From positions 7,980,172 through 8,044,171 of the forward strand of contig JABBOT010000080.1 of assembly GCA_016165875.1 (NCBI GenBank): a stretch of 64,000 nucleotides of DNA. Direction: 5' to 3'. Numbering within the stretch: position 1 is the stretch's first letter; each line of letters opens with the position of its first letter. The translations under genes and the position numbers were made by a program. The notes under the pieces are model-generated. The model searched no databases. It saw only the letters and a list, made by a program, of their open reading frames with translations, and was not told where the DNA came from. Positions 59,729 through 64,000 of this stretch are shown piece by piece. Source of the DNA: Acanthopleura granulata. Taxonomy: Eukaryota > Mollusca > Polyplacophora > Chitonida > Chitonidae.

Positions 59729-60395
59729 GTGAGTTTACAGAAAGTAGTTGTATACAACATTGCTGATGTAGGCTGAGATTATCCCTTTTACCGAACCAGC
59801 GACAACAGGGTCGGACATAAAGTCGTCTGTGGTAAATGTCAACCGTCTACACCATTCGACCACCGAATCCAATAGGTGGTAGCTGTACACATTTGTACAT
59901 ATGTCTGATAGCTTTGGTCTAATTATGTGGGAAATTCTTGCACGTATGGAAAATAATTTTTACGTTCATTTTTGTGTATATGTAGACTTTTTTTGTCACC
60001 ATCGATCACCAGATGAATGATACGAAAATGGAAAATCAAAATGTGAAATAAAAACATTTTGGCCAAATTTCACCCCTATAAAGTGTTTCAGGGTCCTGTA
60101 AATACTGATGGTGATTCTCTTGACAAGCACTCGCTTCTCTCCCCTGATGCAGGGCCCGGATGTAACTTTAGATCTAAGACAATTTGGTTTTACGGAGCTC
60201 TTTGGAACATAAATGTGAACATAAAATCATCCACAAAACCTGGATGAATTCCCAAAGAAGTTTTGTAGTTGTGTTGTAGAAGTTTTTAAAAAGTTATACA
60301 GAGTTTATTAGCAGAACAAATTGCATATGATCGAGATTTCCCCTTTACCGAGGGTTACAAAATTACAAGCAAATGTACGTGACCAGGACAAAAAT

Positions 60396-61199
60396 TCAAA
60401 AATACAAACTAGAACAAAAATGCCAAATGCCCAATTCAAGAGTTGTTTTATTTTCAAACAACAGCATTCTGAATTTTGTCATGACGAACTCTGTGGCCGG
60501 CACACCGTTGTGTACGACTTTCAGCTCAGCCTCTCTTAGCTTCGCCTCCTCCTGCATGCATAGTGTCAGCATTAGCTGACTACAGATATCAGAGAATGTA
60601 ACGAACAAAGTACTATAGGACCCTATATGGAACAGATTCTTTCTTCCGATATGTCGAATACATTCCCTTTATAAATCTAGTTTCGCTATCGGGTATGGAG
60701 AAATTGCACCATGGATTCTTCACATCCTCAGCCAATGGCTGTCCCGAGGCGGCATTCTTGCCGGGCAAATTACTTCAGTCTCCTGACCAACACGTTAGCG
60801 ATTTAACATGGGTGACCTTTGTCAATTGCACGTAAATCTATGACTGTCCAGTTGGACCAAAATACTTCAATTTAACACTTAAAATAAAATCAAATTCCTA
60901 TTCATCCTCCTCGACATACATACATAAATTGGTTTCCATGGCGACTTAATTCCATGGAATGATTTGCGCCAAGGCGGTAAGATGTGATTCAGAGTTTCGG
61001 GCTGTATTAATCAACAATGGTGAGTCCAAATAGAACTGTTGTCACAGTGCTGTGGCTTAAAATCTGAGGATCCTACATAAATAATTCCCCACAACAAAAC
61101 TAAACTTACGTTTTTCCGTGGACAAAGCACGGCTCTCAGACTTGGGTTAACGATTCCATATTTTCCCGATATCTGCCCATTCGCCATGAGAACCCCCAT
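60396..61199 (-). CDS. Small two-exon gene, unknown product (about 81 residues)
   Basis: Exon 1 is 61199-61110: ATG, 30 codons, then AAC|GTAAGT, a perfect donor. A second in-frame ATG (61187) is an equally good start. Exon 2 begins at 60551 after 'actatgcatgcag', is in phase 0 as required, and runs 51 codons to TGA (60398-60396). The peptide starts MGVLMANGQISGKYGIVN, has CPRKN at the junction, then EEAKLREAELKVVHNG and TEFVMTKFRMLLFE, a charged helical part. It has no signal peptide or membrane segment. An AATAAA lies inside the exon 2 frame, so the true 3' end is uncertain. I do not recognise the family. Confidence 0.4.
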
Positions 61200-61300
61200 T
61201 AATAATCAAGAGCTGGCCGGCACTGCGACGTCGTAGCCAAAGTATCACGTGACGTTTTCAGGACTGCTGATTAGCCAAGTCCTTCAGGGCTTCTACAACA
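61200..61300. promoter_or_regulatory. Possible bidirectional promoter
   Basis: Between the minus-strand ATG at 61199 and a plus-strand ATG at 61300 lie GCGACGTCGT (CRE-like, 61225-61234), CACGTGACG (E-box plus CRE half, 61246-61254) and a TTAGCCAA box. The plus-strand frame from 61300 is short (MASQSEVSK..., 26 codons) before a weak donor, so the plus-strand gene is unproven. The GC content is higher than in the flanks. Confidence 0.4.
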
Positions 61301-61567
61301 TGGCTTCTCAGAGTGAAGTGTCCAAAAATGCCCACTTCTCAGAATTGAATTGCGTCTTCTCGGTTTTAAATCGTCGGTGAATTTTTTGTAAATATATTAT
61401 TGTGATACCTATGGCTTACTTCTTTTTTTCTATGTATATATAGTGACAGACTTTATGTTCACTTCAAAGATATTGTGTATTAATAGCTATGGTTCGTTTA
61501 TATAGAGAATCCCTGTGTTTATTAAAAAAATGTGTATCAATGTCAATATATACCCATGCCACTCTAT

Positions 61568-62641
61568 TCCTCGGGACAAAAACCCCAAGGATGAAGTTAT
61601 TGTGATTAACAAGATCATTAAATATTGTATTTGAAAATACCTTCACTGATGTTTTTTTAATTTGAACCAAATTAAATGCAGTGAAGTGTTTGGATTGTAT
61701 GTGGCTTTTGTAGACCATATTGGTAAAGTTTGTCGCCAGTGACGTCTAAATACGTTTTGTACATCTGTATGTTGAACTCGAAATAAAGTTCTTGTGAACC
61801 GTACTCCTGTAATGTATACCTGTGTGTGAAAGAACCAATAGGGTATTAAAGTTCTGGAGTTTTAATATAGGACCAGAGGAAGGCCGGTGTGACACGCGTT
61901 ATCACTTAAACTTAAGAGTCAAATCTACTCCTACATCGAGATTTTGACCTCCAATGTGTTGTGTTGCCATTTTGCTACGTCACATGGCTGGTTTCCGTAT
62001 GTCGGGAACCAAGCCTGGTTTGAGCATGTAGAGGTTTGAAAAGTCGTGAGACGGCACGGACCCACGGTAACGGCTAAAATATTCCACTTTTCCCCTATCG
62101 TGTTGGCAGAAGAGTAATTGTGTATCTACTTTGATATGCACTGAATAGTGTTTCAACCTGCTTTTCTCTGAAAGCTATGTTTGTCTGACATACAGAACGT
62201 TTGGCGTACAACAAGGCACCTCCGAACGAAGGCTCAGTGGGTGCAGCCATCTTGAATAGTAATGACCTTACGTCAGAAATTATTTGTCAAAATGTCAAAA
62301 TTATTAAGTTCAAAATTGATACTGCTCGTGTGAATTGGCCCTGTTTTTCCATTAATGATGAAAATATTTTATTTCAATTTGAAAATCAGACCAAGCTCAC
62401 CTTTAGGGGAAGGTGGCCACTCAATACACACAAGCCTAGATTCGATCGTTCTTGATATAAACCTGAAGTTAGACGAAATGGGTCACAATTGTGTGGTCCA
62501 TGAAACCTTCCATATCCTTAAAAACATTTAATTTTACTGTAAAAAAAAATTGAAAAATCAGTGAGGGTATTTTCAGATATAGTATTTAATGGCCTTCTTA
62601 CTTACCCAAACTTCATTTTTCGCCCTTTCTGTCCCTTTAAG
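61568..62641. mobile_element. Inverted-repeat transposon, copy 3 (longest)
   Basis: The left end has 'gaaaataccttcactgatgt', 'accaaattaaatgcagt', 'ttggattgtatg' and 'gtagaccatattggtaa'. The right end reversed has the same 'aaataccctcactga' box and a cattaaata box. The centre ('ataaagttcttgtgaaccgt', 'actcctgtaatg') is the reverse of the centre at 18870-19000, so the element is inverted relative to copy 2. About 600 bp (61910-62480) has no match in the other two copies. Confidence 0.65.
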
Positions 62642-63287
62642 CCATGCTATTCATCACCATGTCTATAAGATATCGTTGCCTGCACCTCTTGGTTCCGATA
62701 AGCTTTGAGATGTATAATAGCGGACATCTGATCATGATTATGTAGGCAGATGTCTGACGTTCTGGTTTAACAAGGGTGCACTCCACGCGAGATAAATTCC
62801 TATTTCTCATGATTAGATTTACCCTTCCCAGGGTGACTGCTGGAAATCCCCGCAGCTGCTAAGTTTCATCTACTCACTTAGGGACTGACAGAGCTATAAT
62901 ACAGCCTGTCGTGTCGTAATTATGCCCACCTATATTCCTGCGGCAGGCGAAAGCTCCGGGGACAACCGCATGCTCACAGAGAGACCACGTCCGGTACAGG
63001 GGGATGCACAGCAAGCACGATCGATCTCAACTCTCTTGGCTTAACGCTAAGGCTACTGCTACGGAGACGCTCTGAGATGTGATTAATTGACTCAAGGATC
63101 TTTCGGTTTACGTTGGAATCCTGGATCATCGATATTAAGGAGGGAATACATCAAACGAACATTACTATAATGGACATGAGTCCGGTTTGCTTTTTTAGTG
63201 CTTGCACTGAAAAAAACTCTAATCGGAGTTTTGGGGAGGGCTGTCGTGTAAACGCCACTCAAATTAAAGGAGGTTTTTAACATTCCG

Positions 63288-63288
<1 letters not shown>

Positions 63289-63329
<41 letters not shown>

Positions 63330-63336
63330 TATATAT
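63289..63336 (+). repeat. (AT)n dinucleotide repeat
   Basis: About 20 AT units with one TTAAT interruption. Confidence 0.97.
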
Positions 63337-63837
63337 GTTAACTTTTTCGCAAGATATACTTTCTTGAAAAAACTCTACTATGAAAGACTTCTGAGTTTGG
63401 ACATTTCGCGTGGATTGCTTCTTTTGTAATTCAAGTTTGTAAAACCGAATTTCCAGAAAATAAATAAATCAGTTGTAGTGCAAATGATAATCCTTCGTCT
63501 GTAGTATCGATAGCAACAAGGTTTAATTTTTGCGACTTTTTTGTTGTTGTTCTTGTCGTTGTTGAAACTACAAGGCTCAGAAAGATACAGAAACAAGCTA
63601 CTCATGTGGAGTAGCCATATTTTGAATTTATATTAAAATAGACCTGTGATCCGTTTACTAATTATAAGGCAGAATCCCGGGAAAACACCTAATGCCACTG
63701 ATTACATACCACTGGAGAACTTACACAACGCTCTCTTGTAGCTCGATGATAAACGTCGGGAGCGCAAAGTCGTGCGAAATTGCTGCGCAGTATTACACCC
63801 AAATACTGAAGAGGTCAAGATCCAAACTACTTGTGCT

Positions 63838-63851
63838 CGCAACATGGCGGC
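63838..63851 (+). promoter_or_regulatory. YY1-type element with ATG (AACATGGCGGC)
   Basis: AACATGGCGGC matches the YY1 site often found at the start codon of housekeeping genes. The frame from this ATG is short before the window end. Single-motif evidence only. Confidence 0.2.
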
Positions 63852-64000
63852 TTCTAACAATTTCTGTCATTATTTGTGTTGAAGACCACGGCATGGAGAA
63901 TACAACCAGAGCAGCAACGACAGTGCGATATATATGGTTGGCAAACGCTTAAGCACTGAAATCGTATCTCTTTTCAAGTTATCTCAGTTACGGTATTATT

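Overview
This is eukaryotic, intron-containing, AT-rich and repeat-dense DNA. Several dispersed families have a tRNA-like head (A box close to TGGCCGAGT, B box close to GTTCAAGTCC), a conserved central block and an (AAAT)n tail. Together with intron-split secreted-protein genes, these SINEs suggest a marine invertebrate, most likely a mollusc. That assignment rests on repeat style and is an inference. No prokaryotic operon, rRNA gene, functional tRNA or CRISPR array was seen.

Region 0-11 kb holds the best gene content. A complete five-exon gene on the plus strand (5017-10585) encodes a predicted 338-residue secreted protein: signal peptide, coiled coil, then an NTR (netrin/TIMP/PCOLCE-type) domain. 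All four introns have GT-AG ends and compatible phases. The last exon of a second, homologous gene lies at 293-428, so the locus is a tandem pair or part of a longer array. The introns carry a 630-bp CATCAC-rich block, an inverted-repeat transposon and a SINE.

Region 11-43 kb is mostly non-coding. It holds many SINE copies, several with exact target-site duplications, plus microsatellites, a perfect 44-bp-arm palindrome (20184-20289), duplicated blocks near 15 kb and small MITE-like elements. At 24.25-26.12 kb on the minus strand there is a frameshifted copy of a repetitive protein family that I recognise from marine invertebrates but cannot name.

Region 43-46 kb has a probable minus-strand terminal exon (43257-43806, strong acceptor and AATAAA). 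It also has a 621-bp DNA transposon with TTAA duplications, matching ends and a nonsense-mutated THAP zinc finger (Kolobok-like), and a 23-bp minisatellite.

Region 46-64 kb is again repeat-rich, with three gene signals near the end: a plus-strand coding exon (59332-59728), a small two-exon minus-strand gene (61199 to 60396), and a promoter-like segment (61200-61300) with CRE and E-box motifs upstream of the minus-strand gene. A third copy of the inverted-repeat transposon family is at 61.57-62.64 kb. Exon boundaries were read by eye without transcript evidence.
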